DNA from: Thiocapsa rosea
GTDB taxonomy: Bacteria > Pseudomonadota > Gammaproteobacteria > Chromatiales > Chromatiaceae
Assembly: GCF_003634315.1 (NCBI RefSeq)
Contig: NZ_RBXL01000002.1
Location: forward strand, 62,001-126,000
Reading direction: 5' to 3'
Length of the DNA stretch: 64,000 bases
Part shown: positions 51,378-60,321 of the stretch, in pieces
Layout of the letters: each line of letters starts with the position of its first letter
Numbering within the stretch: the first letter of the stretch is position 1
Notes under the pieces: model-generated
What the model was told of the DNA's origin: nothing
What the model saw: only the letters and a program-made list of their open reading frames with translations
Databases searched by the model: none
Position numbers and translations under genes: made by a program

Positions 51378-51394
51378 GCGACAGTCACTGTCGC
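51378..51394 (+). terminator. Short palindrome between umuD and the HD gene
   Basis: GCGACAG and CTGTCGC around TCA, same arms as the palindrome at 48739. It could attenuate readthrough into the HD gene or be a repeated regulatory site. No T-run. Confidence 0.5.
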
Positions 51395-51434
51395 GGGGCA
51401 GTGCTAGTCTGGTGTCTTTGCCGAGGAATCACCC

Positions 51435-52040
51435 ATGACATCCTTCGAGTCTCGTTTCGAAGCCGCGCTCTGCCTCGCCGCGCAGGCTCACCGGGGGCAG
51501 TCGCGCAAGGGCACGGCCAACGCCTCGGGGCTGGCGCTGCCCTACATCACCCATCCGGTGGCGGTCGCGACGCTGGTGCAGCGTCACGGCGGGGACGCCG
51601 AGCAGATCATCGCCGCGCTGCTGCACGATGTGCTGGAGGACGGCGGCGCGCACTGGGCGGAGCCGATCGCGGCGGGGTTCGGTCCCGAGGTGCTGGCGCT
51701 GGTGCGCTTCTGCACCGACGGGGTGCCGGATGCGTCGGGGCACAAGGCCCCCTGGCGGGTGCGCAAGGAGGCCTATCTGGCGCATCTGGCGCGGGCCATG
51801 GGGCCGGGGCTGCTGGTGTCGGCCTGCGACAAGCTCGCCAACCTGCAGGCGATCCACCTGGATCGGCTGGAGTGTGGCGCGGTGGTCTGGTCGCGCTTCA
51901 GCGCCGGGCGCGCGGGCACGCTCTGGTACTACGGGGCCTTGGTCGAGACCTTTGCAGGGCGTCTGCCGGCGGCGCTCGAACAGGCGCTGCGGCGCGAGTG
52001 GGCGGCGGTGGAGACCCTCGCCGACGAGGAGGGCCCGTGA
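51435..52040 (+). CDS. HD-domain hydrolase of RelA/SpoT type, 201 aa
   Basis: [20 protein letters not shown] supplies a His, [20 protein letters not shown] another, [20 protein letters not shown] the HD pair and [20 protein letters not shown] the final Asp. This is the metal-dependent (p)ppGpp-hydrolase-like HD fold, as in SpoT hydrolase and MESH1. No synthetase domain. It sits between umuD and umuC. No clear ribosome site before 51435 apart from GAGGAATC. A (p)ppGpp or NADPH link to translesion synthesis is inference. Confidence 0.85.
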   Translation: MTSFESRFEAALCLAAQAHRGQSRKGTANASGLALPYITHPVAVATLVQRHGGDAEQIIAALLHDVLEDGGAHWAEPIAAGFGPEVLALVRFCTDGVPDASGHKAPWRVRKEAYLAHLARAMGPGLLVSACDKLANLQAIHLDRLECGAVVWSRFSAGRAGTLWYYGALVETFAGRLPAALEQALRREWAAVETLADEEGP

Positions 52041-52050
52041 GGCTCTCGGC

Positions 52051-53316
52051 ATGTTCGCCCTGGTCGACTGCAACAACTTCTACGCCTCCTGCGAGCGGCT
52101 CTTCCGGCCGAGCCTGGAGGGCCGTCCGGTGGTGGTGCTCTCCAACAACGACGGCTGTGTCGTGGCGCGCAGCAACGAGGCGAAGGCGCTCGGCATCCCG
52201 ATGGGGGCGCCCTACTTCAGGTACGCCGAGGTCTTGCGCCGGGCCGACGCCGCGGTCTTCTCCTCGAACTACGCCCTCTACGGGGATCTGTCGCGGCGGG
52301 TGATGCAGGTGCTGGCGGGGTTCTCCCCGCGTATCGAGGTCTACTCGATCGACGAGTGTTTTCTGGATCTGGCCGGGGTCCGGGATCCCACCGCCCTCGG
52401 CTTGGAGATCACCCGCACCGTGCGGCGCTGGACCGGCATCCCGGTGGCGGTCGGGATCGCCCCGACCAAGACGCTCGCCAAGCTCGCCAATCGGCTGGCC
52501 AAGAAGGGCTATGGGCCGGCCGGTCCGGTGCTCGATTGGTCTGAGCTGCCGGATCGGGACGCCGTGCTGGGGGCGGTTCCGGTGGAAGACCTCTGGGGCA
52601 TCGCGGCACGCATGGGGGCACGTCTACGCGCGCTCGGCATCGCGGATGCTCTGGCGTTGCGCGAGGCGCATCCGCAGCGATTGCGCGCCTCCTTCGGGGT
52701 GGTGGTCGAGCGCATCGCCCGGGAGCTGCGCGGGCAAGCCTGTCTGGCGCTGGAGGAGGTGGCGCCGCCGCGGCGTCAGGTCATGGTCTCGCGCAGCTTC
52801 GGTGCCGCGGTGATCACGCCGGCCGAGCTGCGGGCGGCGGTCACGGCCTTCGCGAGCCGGGCCGGCGAGAAGCTGCGCGCACATGGGCTCGCCGCTCCGG
52901 CGCTGACGGTGTTCGTGCAGACCAACCCCTTCGATACCGGCCGGGCGTTCTACGCGAACGCCGTGACCCTGGGTTTCCCGGTGCCGACGCAGGACAGCAC
53001 GGCGCTGGTGCGGGCCGCGACGCGCGGGGTCGATCGGTTGTTTCGCGCGGGCGACGCCTACCGCAAGGCCGGGGTGCTGTTGCCGGATGTGGTCCCGGCG
53101 GAGCAGGCGCCGGCGGACCTGTTCGCCGAGGTCGGAGAGGACGACCGTGCGCGGCGGCGCATGGCGGTGCTGGATGCGGTCAATCGCAAGTACGGGCGCG
53201 AGACCTTGCGATTCGCGGGTCAGCTGTCGGGGTCCGGCTGGCGGCGTCGCTCGGAGCGCGGCTCCGGGGTCTCGACGACACGCTGGGCGGGGTTGGCGTC
53301 GGTTCGCGCGGGGTGA
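52051..53316 (+). CDS. umuC: UmuC, Y-family DNA polymerase V subunit, 421 aa
   Basis: [20 protein letters not shown] has the first catalytic Asp, [20 protein letters not shown] the palm region, and [14 protein letters not shown] the second acidic pair (Asp-Glu). The thumb and little finger follow ([20 protein letters not shown]). Full length, no truncation. With UmuD' it forms Pol V, a mutagenic translesion polymerase. The start is 10 bases after the HD gene stop, so it is coupled to it. Confidence 0.95.
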   Translation: MFALVDCNNFYASCERLFRPSLEGRPVVVLSNNDGCVVARSNEAKALGIPMGAPYFRYAEVLRRADAAVFSSNYALYGDLSRRVMQVLAGFSPRIEVYSIDECFLDLAGVRDPTALGLEITRTVRRWTGIPVAVGIAPTKTLAKLANRLAKKGYGPAGPVLDWSELPDRDAVLGAVPVEDLWGIAARMGARLRALGIADALALREAHPQRLRASFGVVVERIARELRGQACLALEEVAPPRRQVMVSRSFGAAVITPAELRAAVTAFASRAGEKLRAHGLAAPALTVFVQTNPFDTGRAFYANAVTLGFPVPTQDSTALVRAATRGVDRLFRAGDAYRKAGVLLPDVVPAEQAPADLFAEVGEDDRARRRMAVLDAVNRKYGRETLRFAGQLSGSGWRRRSERGSGVSTTRWAGLASVRAG

Positions 53317-53359
53317 TCCCGACGCGGCGTGCGAGGACGAATACACCGGAAGTCGAGGG

Positions 53360-53866
53360 ATGATCATGCGCGTCATTTACCTGGCAGGACCGCTCTTCAC
53401 CGAAGCCGAACGCGACTGGCACCGCAAGACCAAAGGTCTCCTGCTCGAGCAGGCGTCACGCCGGGGCGAGCCCATCGAAATCCTTTGGCCCTATGAGTTG
53501 ATTACGGCCGAGGAGATCACCGCCTTGGGGGTCGGGTCACGCGCGGAGATCTTCCGGCGCTGCAAGGCCGGGCTCGACCGTGCCCATGTTCTGATCGCCC
53601 TACTCGACGGCACCCAGGTCGACGACGGGACCGCGTGGGAGATCGGGTATTTCTTCGCGACCAAGGCGGCGGAGGCGACGATCGTCGGGATCCGCACTGA
53701 TTTTCGGCGCGCGGGTGAATCCGAGCATGCGATCGTCAATGCGATGGTCGAGATGGCGTGCGACGTCATCGTGAACACGCAAGCGGGGCTTGTTGAAAGG
53801 GTTTTTCCGGCGCTCGGGGAGATCGTGCGGCTCGGTCGCGTCTCTCGATCTCCTACGCGAGCATAA
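53360..53866 (+). CDS. Nucleoside 2-deoxyribosyltransferase-like protein, 168 aa
   Basis: MRVIYLAGPLFTEAERDWHR, SRAEIFRRCKAGLDRAHVLI, LLDGTQVDDGTAWEIGYFFA are the three hallmark blocks, including the catalytic Glu in TAWEIGY and the substrate Asp. The fold belongs to the SLOG superfamily-like nucleoside hydrolases. It would cleave or transfer 2-deoxyribose between bases, or hydrolyse dNMP. Close behind umuC (44 bases), so it may belong to the SOS transcript. Start at 53360 or 53366. Confidence 0.85.
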   Translation: MIMRVIYLAGPLFTEAERDWHRKTKGLLLEQASRRGEPIEILWPYELITAEEITALGVGSRAEIFRRCKAGLDRAHVLIALLDGTQVDDGTAWEIGYFFATKAAEATIVGIRTDFRRAGESEHAIVNAMVEMACDVIVNTQAGLVERVFPALGEIVRLGRVSRSPTRA

Positions 53867-53954
53867 CCGGTCCTCGCGATGGCGTCGGCGGAGCAGGCGA
53901 CCCGCAAGCCGAGCGTAAGCCCGGGGACCTCGGGGATGCCGACGGAGCCGTGAA

Positions 53955-54437
53955 TCAGATCAGGCCGTCCTGTCCATGCGCGGCCGTCTCCGCGTGCAGG
54001 CCGGCGATGACCTTGCGGACGAGTCCGAGAAAGGCCGCGCGTTCCTCGGGCGTGAGCCGTTCCAATGCCCGGGCATTCACCGCCTCCGCCGCTGCCGTTG
54101 CCGGCCCTTCGAGTGCGCGTGCCGTCTCCGTCAGCCAGATGCGCTGCGCCCGTCCGTCGGCGGGATCCTTGGCGCGCCGGATCAGCCCGTCGCGCTCCAT
54201 GCGAGCCAGGGTATTGGTCATGGTCGGCTGTTCGACGTCCAGGCGCGCGATCAGCTCGCGTTGGGTCAGCCCGTCGCTCTCCCACAGCACCAGCAGCGCC
54301 GGAAAGGTCCCCGTGCTCAGCCCCAGCGGCTTGATCCGCACTTGAAGATCGCGAGCGAACAGCCTTGCCAGATGGTTGACGAGATAACCGGCGGAGTCGT
54401 CTTTGCTGAAGCGCATCCCGCTTGTTACCACTTGCAT
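53955..54437 (-). CDS. MarR-family regulator, 160 aa
   Basis: SAGYLVNHLARLFARDLQVR, TGTFPALLVLWESDGLTQRE and IARLDVEQPTMTNTLARMER then DGLIRRAKDPADGRAQRIWL give the full winged-helix dimer form. Length and layout are typical. It is divergent from a small membrane gene at 54498, and two palindromes in the gap (54434-54449, 54457-54470) are its likely operator sites, so MarR probably represses both genes in response to a small ligand. Confidence 0.9.
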   Translation of the reverse strand: MQVVTSGMRFSKDDSAGYLVNHLARLFARDLQVRIKPLGLSTGTFPALLVLWESDGLTQRELIARLDVEQPTMTNTLARMERDGLIRRAKDPADGRAQRIWLTETARALEGPATAAAEAVNARALERLTPEERAAFLGLVRKVIAGLHAETAAHGQDGLI

Positions 54438-54470
54438 AGCAAGCTATGCAATGATAGATAGCATGCTATC
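54434..54470. promoter_or_regulatory. Two MarR operator palindromes in the divergent promoter
   Basis: GCATAGCAAGCTATGC (54434-54449) and GATAGCATGCTATC (54457-54470) are perfect palindromes of related sequence, sharing ATAGCnnGCTAT. They cover the start of marR and the upstream region of the membrane gene. Confidence 0.75.
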
Positions 54471-54497
54471 TTTGTAGCGAGCGATCAGAGGCTGACG

Positions 54498-54941
54498 ATG
54501 CTGAACCGCATTCACCCCTTGGCCGGGACCCTCGCGCTGTTGACCATTCCGGCGTTCTGGATGGCCACGGTCCTGTCCGAGACGTTTGGCGAGACGGCGA
54601 CCGTCATCGCGGTCAAGACCGCCATCCCTTGGGGCTTTCTGATCCTGATTCCGGCCCTCGCGGCGACCGGCGGGTCCGGCGTAGTGCTGGCCCGCGAGCG
54701 CTCCGGCGCGTTGGTCGAGCGCAAGCGTCGACGAATGGCCTTCATCGCCGCGAACGGACTGCTGGTTCTGGTCCCGAGCGCGCTCTTCTTGTCCTTCAAG
54801 GCCCAAGCGGGCGAGCTCGACGGCGTCTTTTTTGGCGTGCAGGCGCTGGAGCTGCTTGCCGGGGCCGTGAATCTCGTGCTGCTTGGCTTGAATCTGCGCG
54901 ACGGGCGACGTCTGGGCTCGATCCCACGGAATCGGCCGTAG
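54498..54941 (+). CDS. Four-TM inner-membrane protein, 147 aa
   Basis: Hydrophobic segments near 10-28, 38-58, 75-95 and 108-130 (LAGTLALLTIPAFWMATVLS, AIPWGFLILIPALAATGGSG, MAFIAANGLLVLVPSALFLS). Positive residues (RKRRR) lie between segments 2 and 3. Looks like a small uncharacterised membrane family often regulated by MarR. No named function. A single gene opposite marR. Confidence 0.7.
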   Translation: MLNRIHPLAGTLALLTIPAFWMATVLSETFGETATVIAVKTAIPWGFLILIPALAATGGSGVVLARERSGALVERKRRRMAFIAANGLLVLVPSALFLSFKAQAGELDGVFFGVQALELLAGAVNLVLLGLNLRDGRRLGSIPRNRP

Positions 54942-55100
54942 ACCAAAAGTGCATGACTCCCGTGGCCGGCTGCATGCCCCGGTCCTTGAAGTGGCGATGC
55001 ATCCGACCGCGGATTGCCAGATCCCGTGCGTATTCGGCGCGCAACACGCGCGATCCGAGACTAAACTCGCCGAATAGTCCATCACCTCCAGGAGATCGAC

Positions 55101-55574
55101 ATGGACGATGTGTTGCAACCGATTCGTAGACATGTGCGTCCCACCTGGCACCCCGACTTGGAGCCGCTCGACCCGCGCGAGGAACTCACCGTCGAGCTGC
55201 CGCTGCTCGGCCTGGTGAGTGCGGGTCAGCCGGTGGTCGCGGTCGAGGAGCGCGAGACGCTGACGGTCCCGGCCCGTCTCGTGAAGCGTCATGCCGCGGA
55301 TCGCAGCTTTGCCCTGTACGTGCGCGGCGACTCCATGACCGACGACGGCATCGACACCGGCGATCTGGTGGTCGTGGAGCAACGCCCGACCGCCGAGAAC
55401 GGCGAGACGGTGGTGGCCCGGATCGACGGCTATCAGGTCACCCTCAAGCGCTTCTACCGGGAGCCCGAGGGGATCCGGCTGCAACCGGCGAACGACGCCA
55501 TGGACCCCTTGGTGTTCGAGGAGGGCGAGGTGGAGATCCTCGGGGTGGTGTCGGGGGTGGTGCGGGCGGGGTGA
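55101..55574 (+). CDS. LexA/UmuD-like S24 peptidase without HTH, 157 aa
   Basis: The protease domain is intact: LGLVSAGQPVVAVEERETLT has the Ala-Gly cleavage pair, FALYVRGDSMTDDGIDTGDL the Ser, and DGYQVTLKRFYREPEGIRLQ the Lys. The N-terminal 30 residues show no DNA-binding motif, so it is closer to ImuA/UmuD-type than LexA. A second S24 gene within 4 kb of umuD. A good GGAGATC site precedes the start. Confidence 0.85.
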   Translation: MDDVLQPIRRHVRPTWHPDLEPLDPREELTVELPLLGLVSAGQPVVAVEERETLTVPARLVKRHAADRSFALYVRGDSMTDDGIDTGDLVVVEQRPTAENGETVVARIDGYQVTLKRFYREPEGIRLQPANDAMDPLVFEEGEVEILGVVSGVVRAG

Positions 55575-55598
55575 GTGTGGTCGTTGCGGCGTTCCTCC

Positions 55599-56291
55599 TC
55601 AGGGCGTGCGCGCGGCCTCGTCGACGATCGCCGCGATCAGCTCCGGCCCAGCGTTGCGCACGTTGCCGACCGCCCGCGTGACCGGGTGAAGCGCGAGCCG
55701 CACGTCCGGACAGGGGCCGAGCAGGTCTCCGAGCGCGCCCGGATCGCTCGCCGGATCCAGCCAGCGGGCCACGGCCTCGGGGTCGAGAATCAACGGCATG
55801 CGGTCATGCAGCGGCTGAACCCGTCCGTTGGCTGCGGTGGTGACGATGGTGAAGCTGTCGATGCTCTCCCCGTCCTCGGGTCGGGTCCAGCGCTCCCAAA
55901 GCCCGGCGAACGCCAGGAGGCTGCCGTCCGAGGCGTGGATGTAATAGGGCTGCTTGCCGTCCGGGCGCTTGGCCCATTCGTAGAAGCCGTCGGCCGGGAC
56001 GATACAGCGACGCTTGCGGTAGGCCGTGCGGAATGACGGCTTCTCGGCCAGGGTCTCGGCACGAGCGTTGATCAGGCGGTTGGCGATCGTTTCGTCTTTC
56101 GCCCAGCTCGGGAGCAGACCCCAGCGCAGCGCCTGCACGACCCGCTCCCCGCTCGGGCGTTGGCGGATGACCGGCAACCATTGCATCGGGGCGGCGTTGT
56201 AGCGCGGGCCGACGTCGGCGATGTCGAGGGTCGCGCCGAAGAGTTCTGCGATGGCTTCGGGCGGGGTGAATTGGGCGTAGCGTCCGCACAC
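55599..56291 (-). CDS. SRAP-family SOS-associated peptidase (HMCES/YedK), 230 aa
   Basis: Begins MCGRYAQFTPPEAIAELFGA, so Cys2 becomes the catalytic residue that crosslinks to abasic sites. RYNAAPMQWLPVIRQRPSGE, LRWGLLPSWAKDETIANRLI, NARAETLAEKPSFRTAYRKR and RCIVPADGFYEWAK complete the SRAP domain, with Asn, Arg and Glu all in place. The protein shields abasic sites in ssDNA. A short gene precedes it on the same strand. The location beside umuDC and S24 fits SOS function. Confidence 0.95.
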   Translation of the reverse strand: MCGRYAQFTPPEAIAELFGATLDIADVGPRYNAAPMQWLPVIRQRPSGERVVQALRWGLLPSWAKDETIANRLINARAETLAEKPSFRTAYRKRRCIVPADGFYEWAKRPDGKQPYYIHASDGSLLAFAGLWERWTRPEDGESIDSFTIVTTAANGRVQPLHDRMPLILDPEAVARWLDPASDPGALGDLLGPCPDVRLALHPVTRAVGNVRNAGPELIAAIVDEAARTP

Positions 56292-56376
56292 GGATGTCTC
56301 TCCCTCCGGGTCGGTCTTTGGTTGCCTGCATGCCGACGGGACGACGCATCGATCCTCGCGGAGGCCGCATGCCGGG

Positions 56377-56529
56377 TCACTCGTGATCCGCGATCGACGG
56401 CTGTCCTTTCAGCATCTCGTAACGACCACAGGCGTCGGCCTTGCGTCGCCGTTGCTCGGCGGTGTTTTCCCCGAGCACCGCGACGCGCGCGAGCGAGCAG
56501 GCCGCAAAGGCGGCGGAAAGCGGATCCAT
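56377..56529 (-). CDS. Very small protein upstream of SRAP gene, 50 aa
   Basis: ATG at 56529 preceded by CGGAG. Reads MDPLSAAFAACSLARVAVLG, then ENTAEQRRRKADACGRYEML and KGQPSIADHE. Good coding character, Ala-rich helix and basic Arg run. No known family. Lies 85 bases before the SRAP gene on the same strand and could be its operon partner. Confidence 0.55.
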   Translation of the reverse strand: MDPLSAAFAACSLARVAVLGENTAEQRRRKADACGRYEMLKGQPSIADHE

Positions 56530-56551
56530 CGGCTTCTCCGTGTTGGACGGC

Positions 56552-56574
56552 CGAGGTGCAGTCGATGCACCTCG
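56552..56574. promoter_or_regulatory. Palindrome upstream of the small gene/SRAP operon
   Basis: CGAGGTGCA and TGCACCTCG around GTCGA, perfect 9-bp arms, 23 bases before the ATG at 56529 on the minus strand. Likely operator. A second palindrome, CCAACCTC/GAGGTTGG, is at 56590-56616. Confidence 0.55.
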
Positions 56575-56741
56575 CGTACGGTCAGTTTACCAACCTCAAC
56601 GGTTCGTCGAGGTTGGAGTCGTCGGCATCTCGCGACTGCCCCTCCTGCCGAGTTTGTCCCCAAGCTCGCATGACGGCCGGGAATGGCTTACACTTTTCGC
56701 GCTGTTGAAACCGCAAGCCCCCACCAGGAAACCCACCGGTC

Positions 56742-57515
56742 ATGGATCCGACGCTCGTCCTCGCGCCACTCGTGAACGCCCTCTGGTGGCTGATCCCGCT
56801 GGCGCTCCTCGGCGCCCTGCTCAAGTCGCCGCGGGTGAAAGGCATCGTGGGCGAGCATCTCGTGCGGTAGGCACTCGGGCTTCGCCTGGATCGCGCGACC
56901 TATCGAGCCGTCCACGATCTCACCCTGCCGACCCCCGACGGCACCACTCAGATCGATCATGTCGTCGTCTCGCGCTACGGGATCTTCGTGATCGAGACCA
57001 AGAATATGAAGGGCTGGATCTTCGGCGGCGAGCGTCAGGCGCAGTGGACGCAGAAGATTTACCGACACACGAGCCGGTTTCAGAATCCCTTGCTCCAGAA
57101 CTACAAGCATGTGAAAGCCCTGCAGGCCCTGCTCGACGTGCCGCCGGAGACCATCCACTCGGTCATAAGCTTCGTCGGGGACAGTACCTTCAAGACACCG
57201 ATGCCGGAGAACGTGACCCAAGGCGCCCGCTTCATCGGCCACATCAAGTCTTTCCGCGATCCGGTGTTCTCCGAGGCGGCGGTCGAGGCCATCCTGCGCC
57301 GCATCGCAGGCGGCCGGTTGAAGCCGGGCTTGGCCACCCATCGGGCACATGTGCGCAGCCTCGAGACGCGAGCCGATCCGCTGGCGGAGCGTCGCTGTCC
57401 GAAGTGCGGCAGCGCGCTTGTCCTGCGCACCGTGAAGAAGGGGCCGAGGGCCGGGGATCAGTTCTGGGGATGTTCGACCTATCCGAGGTGCCGAGTGATG
57501 CAGCCGCTCGGGTGA
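56742..57515 (+). pseudogene. NERD-domain/topoisomerase-zinc-finger gene with in-frame amber codon
   Basis: The first 42 codons (MDPTLVLAPLVNALWWLIPL, membrane-anchor-like, then IVGEHLVR) end at TAG (56868-56870). In the same frame the protein goes on: ALGLRLDRATYRAVHDLTLP, IDHVVVSRYGIFVIETKNMK and GWIFGGERQAQWTQ, the NERD core with its Asp and Glu-x-Lys, and ends CPKCGSALVLRTVKKGP then CSTYPRCR, a topoisomerase-type zinc finger. The frame is otherwise open for 258 codons and the fold is intact. So either a point mutation inactivated it or the TAG is read through. Confidence 0.75.
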
Positions 57516-57603
57516 AAGGGGCTGCGGTCTGGTTGGTCTGCCTGCAATCGGCTCGCTCTGCTAGAGTGCCCGGCCGCCGTGTTGTAACGAAGATCCGCCC
57601 CCG

Positions 57604-58674
57604 ATGCCCCGCCGCCCGTCTCCGAAACGCCCTTCACCGCGCCAATCTCCACGGCTCTCGGGTCTCACCCGTCTCGTTCCGGTCCTTCATGGCAGTCTGA
57701 CCGGATTGCGCAACCTCGGTATCGGGCTGGCCCTCATCGGCTCGGTCTCGCTCCTGCCGGAGTCGCTGGTACAGACGTGGCCTGGTCATGCGCAGCGCGC
57801 GATCGCGATCACGCGGGATATCCGAACGCTGCTGTTGGATGTCGTGCGTGATACGACCGCCGGCGTTGGCTCCTGGCTGTCCGATCTGGACGGGGTCGAC
57901 ATCGAGGGGCTTGGGCGCGTCGTGGCCGAACATATGCCGGGGTGGTTGCCTCGGGATCTCTGGCCGTTCGAGCTGCCCGGTGCATCGAACACCGATCAGA
58001 CGGGAATTGCGCTGAACTTCAGTGCGGTGAGAACGGCGCTCTACGACACCGTCTACAGCGGCCATCGGGTCACCTTCTACTGCGGCTGCCGATACGATCG
58101 CGATCGTCGAACCGATCTCGATGGATGCGGGCTCGGCGCCTTGGACGGCAGCATCCGTGCGCAACGGGTCGAGGCCGAGCATGTCTTCCCAGCATCACAG
58201 TTCGGCAACTTCCGACGGTGTTGGCGGGAGCCTGCCGCTTTTGCCAAGTGCCGGAGCGACGGCGGGAACACCCTGTCGGGACGCGCATGCTGCGAGCGCG
58301 TCGACCCGACGTTCGTCACGGCCCACAACGATCTGCACAACCTCGTCCCGGCGGTCGGCGCGATCAACGCGGCACGCTCGAACTTCAATTGGGGCGAGCT
58401 GCGCTCCGGGCAGCGTCTGGGCGACTGCGCGATCCGCTTCGATCCGATCCTACGCAGGGTTCAACCCCCCGACGCGGTGCGGGGCGAGATTGCCCGGACG
58501 ATGTTCTACATGCGCGATACCTATGGCTTTCGCCTGAGTCGGCAGGACGAGAAGCTCTATGCGGTCTGGAACAACGCCGATCCGCCCGATGCCTGGGAGA
58601 TCGAGCGAAACCGGCGGATCCGGCAGTTGCAGGGCAAGGGAAACCGCTATGTCGAGAACTATCGGAGGTTGTGA
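57604..58674 (+). CDS. Endonuclease I (EndA)-family nuclease, 356 aa
   Basis: The nuclease part is clear: VTFYCGCRYDRDRRTDLDGC, VEAEHVFPASQFGNFRRCW, then TAHNDLHNLVPAVGAINAAR and SNFNWGELRSGQRLGDCAIR. The beta-beta-alpha-metal His sits in AEHVFPA and the Asn and metal residues in HNDLHNLVPA. A long N-terminal extension (about 130 residues) with a Leu-rich region precedes it, instead of a simple signal peptide. Family members are secreted or periplasmic and cut DNA non-specifically. The last Arg-Leu matches the normal C-terminus. Confidence 0.9.
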   Translation: MPRRPSPKRPSPRQSPRLSGLTRLVPVLHGSLTGLRNLGIGLALIGSVSLLPESLVQTWPGHAQRAIAITRDIRTLLLDVVRDTTAGVGSWLSDLDGVDIEGLGRVVAEHMPGWLPRDLWPFELPGASNTDQTGIALNFSAVRTALYDTVYSGHRVTFYCGCRYDRDRRTDLDGCGLGALDGSIRAQRVEAEHVFPASQFGNFRRCWREPAAFAKCRSDGGNTLSGRACCERVDPTFVTAHNDLHNLVPAVGAINAARSNFNWGELRSGQRLGDCAIRFDPILRRVQPPDAVRGEIARTMFYMRDTYGFRLSRQDEKLYAVWNNADPPDAWEIERNRRIRQLQGKGNRYVENYRRL

Positions 58675-58732
58675 CGGGCTTGTTGAATCGGATGGTTTGA
58701 GCACTCTGACACCGACGATTGCGGGCGTGCTC

Positions 58733-58909
58733 TCAACCCATCCCCGAGGCATGCCCGGTGGGCGTCTCGCTCAGCGCATTGCGGTACGGCTCGGCAAACA
58801 ACGCCGGCTGTCCGCCGGTGTGCCAGAACAGGACGCGTGCATCGCTCGGGAAGAAGCCCCGGCGGATGAGATCCAGCAGACCGCCGGCGGCACGCCCGGC
58901 GTTCCTTGA
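58733..58909 (-). pseudogene. C-terminal remnant of D-cysteine desulfhydrase/ACC deaminase-like gene
   Basis: The minus strand reads AGRAAGGLLDLIRRGFFPSD and ARVLFWHTGGQPALFAEPYR, ending NALSETPTGHASGMG at a TGA at 58733-58735. The FFPxxARVLFxHTGGxPALFAxP block is typical of the C-terminus of PLP-dependent D-cysteine desulfhydrases. Everything upstream is missing, apparently lost when the region around the SDR gene was rearranged. Confidence 0.75.
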
Positions 58910-59075
58910 CGATGTAAGCGATCTCGATCATGGTCGGGGCCAGAGGCCGGACGCAGATGGGAGCATCAACCGATCGATTGCTTCTTTCGGAGTGCCGCCG
59001 GCTGAGCGCACCACCGTTGCCCGGCCGCCTGCTGGATCGGCGCGCGGCGGAGCTCATCGAGGAGTTCGTTCGATT

Positions 59076-59852
59076 ATGACTGCTTCCCTCGCCCTCATCA
59101 CCGGCGGTGCACAAGGCATCGGACGCGCCCTGGCGCAGTCGTTCCTGGCCGAAGGGTGGCGGGTGGTGGTGCTCGACCGCGATGCCGAGGCCCTTGACGA
59201 GCTGACCGCCGATCTGGGGAGTCCCTCCCTGCTCGGGCTGGCGTCCGACGTGGGTGAGGAGACGGCGGTCGCCGCTGCCTTCGCCGCGCTCGAGGCTTGG
59301 CAGGACCAAGCGGGTGAGCCCGCCGGGCTGAACCTGCTGGTGAACAACGCCGGTCTCGCGGACCCCGTGAGCGGCCCGCTCGAAGCGTTGTCGCTCGCGG
59401 GGTGGCGGCGCTGGCTGGACGGTCACCTGACCGGGGCCTTCCTCAGCACCCGCGCGGCCATTCCGGGGCTGCGCGCGCGCCGGGGCGCCATCGTCAACAT
59501 CGCCTCGACCCGTGCCCTGCAATCGGAGCCCCAGTGTGAAGCGTATGCCGCGGCCAAGGGCGGGCTACTGGCCTTCACCCATGCCGCGGCGGTCAGTCTC
59601 GGGCCGCTGATCCGCGTCAATGCGGTCAGCCCCGGCTGGATCGAGACGGGTCCCCTCCAGAAATCGGCTCACCGGCGCGCCTCGGACCACCGCCCGATCG
59701 ACCAGGCCCAGCATGCGGCCGGGCGCGTCGGCGAGCCTGCCGATATCGTGGCGGCGGTCCGCTTCCTCGCCGGCCCGAGTGCCGGGTTCATCACCGGCCA
59801 GAACCTAGTCGTCGATGGCGGTATGACCCGGACCATGATCTATGCGGAGTGA
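59076..59852 (+). CDS. Short-chain dehydrogenase/reductase (SDR), 258 aa
   Basis: MTASLALITGGAQGIGRALA gives the TGxxxGIG cofactor motif, VLDRDAEALDELTADLGSPS the Asp for NAD preference, LLVNNAGLADPVSGPLEALS the NNAG, and SEPQCEAYAAAKGGLLAF the YxxxK active site. A classical SDR ending in the GGxxx(T/S) tail. The substrate is not readable. A longer in-frame ATG upstream would add repetitive sequence and overlap the remnant, so is rejected. Confidence 0.85.
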   Translation: MTASLALITGGAQGIGRALAQSFLAEGWRVVVLDRDAEALDELTADLGSPSLLGLASDVGEETAVAAAFAALEAWQDQAGEPAGLNLLVNNAGLADPVSGPLEALSLAGWRRWLDGHLTGAFLSTRAAIPGLRARRGAIVNIASTRALQSEPQCEAYAAAKGGLLAFTHAAAVSLGPLIRVNAVSPGWIETGPLQKSAHRRASDHRPIDQAQHAAGRVGEPADIVAAVRFLAGPSAGFITGQNLVVDGGMTRTMIYAE

Positions 59853-60321
59853 GCCAGGGGCGGTGCGTTGGGGGTGTCGGTCAGTTTATTCCACGGGAAT
59901 TCTTCAGAGTAATCCGCGCTGACCCTACTGGATTCGTCCACCGCTCTTGCGGCTGCTTGCGGTCCAGCTAGTCTTGGGTCGGTTCAGGCGACCCTAACGG
60001 CAGCAACCGGCCCTGACCGGTCACCCAGCGTCCTAAAGGCGGTGACTCTTCGATCCTGTTTGCGGAAAGTCCCTGACGCGCTGTCAAGCGACAAGTTCGA
60101 CCCAAAGCGGCCAGTGCCGTTTCCGTGCGCAGCAGATGTTAAGCACGTTGCTTTCCGTTTCTGAACAAGATTATAAGTTGATCTTATTCCATGGACACCC
60201 TGGTAAAGGACGATTCCCGCAGCTGAGGTGGAAGATGACTACACGAAAGGCACCCACGAATTCGCGAAAGAGTTCAAAACAGATGCAGTTATCGTGAGAG
60301 AACCTGAGTTGGGGACGATCG
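59853..60321. other. Intergenic boundary before the right-hand operon
   Basis: No credible gene. Composition drops from GC-rich to more balanced as the minus-strand operon is approached (60150-60320), consistent with the edge of a separately acquired segment. Two words with a CTTATTCCA/TTTATTCCA form occur at 59885 and 60183. Confidence 0.35.

Noticed and set aside
31539-56616. Shared inverted-repeat words (GAGGTTGG, AACCTC) at 31539 and 56552-56616 as a mobile-element end pair
   Set aside because: The similarity is short and scattered, with no shared flanks. Chance is a sufficient explanation.
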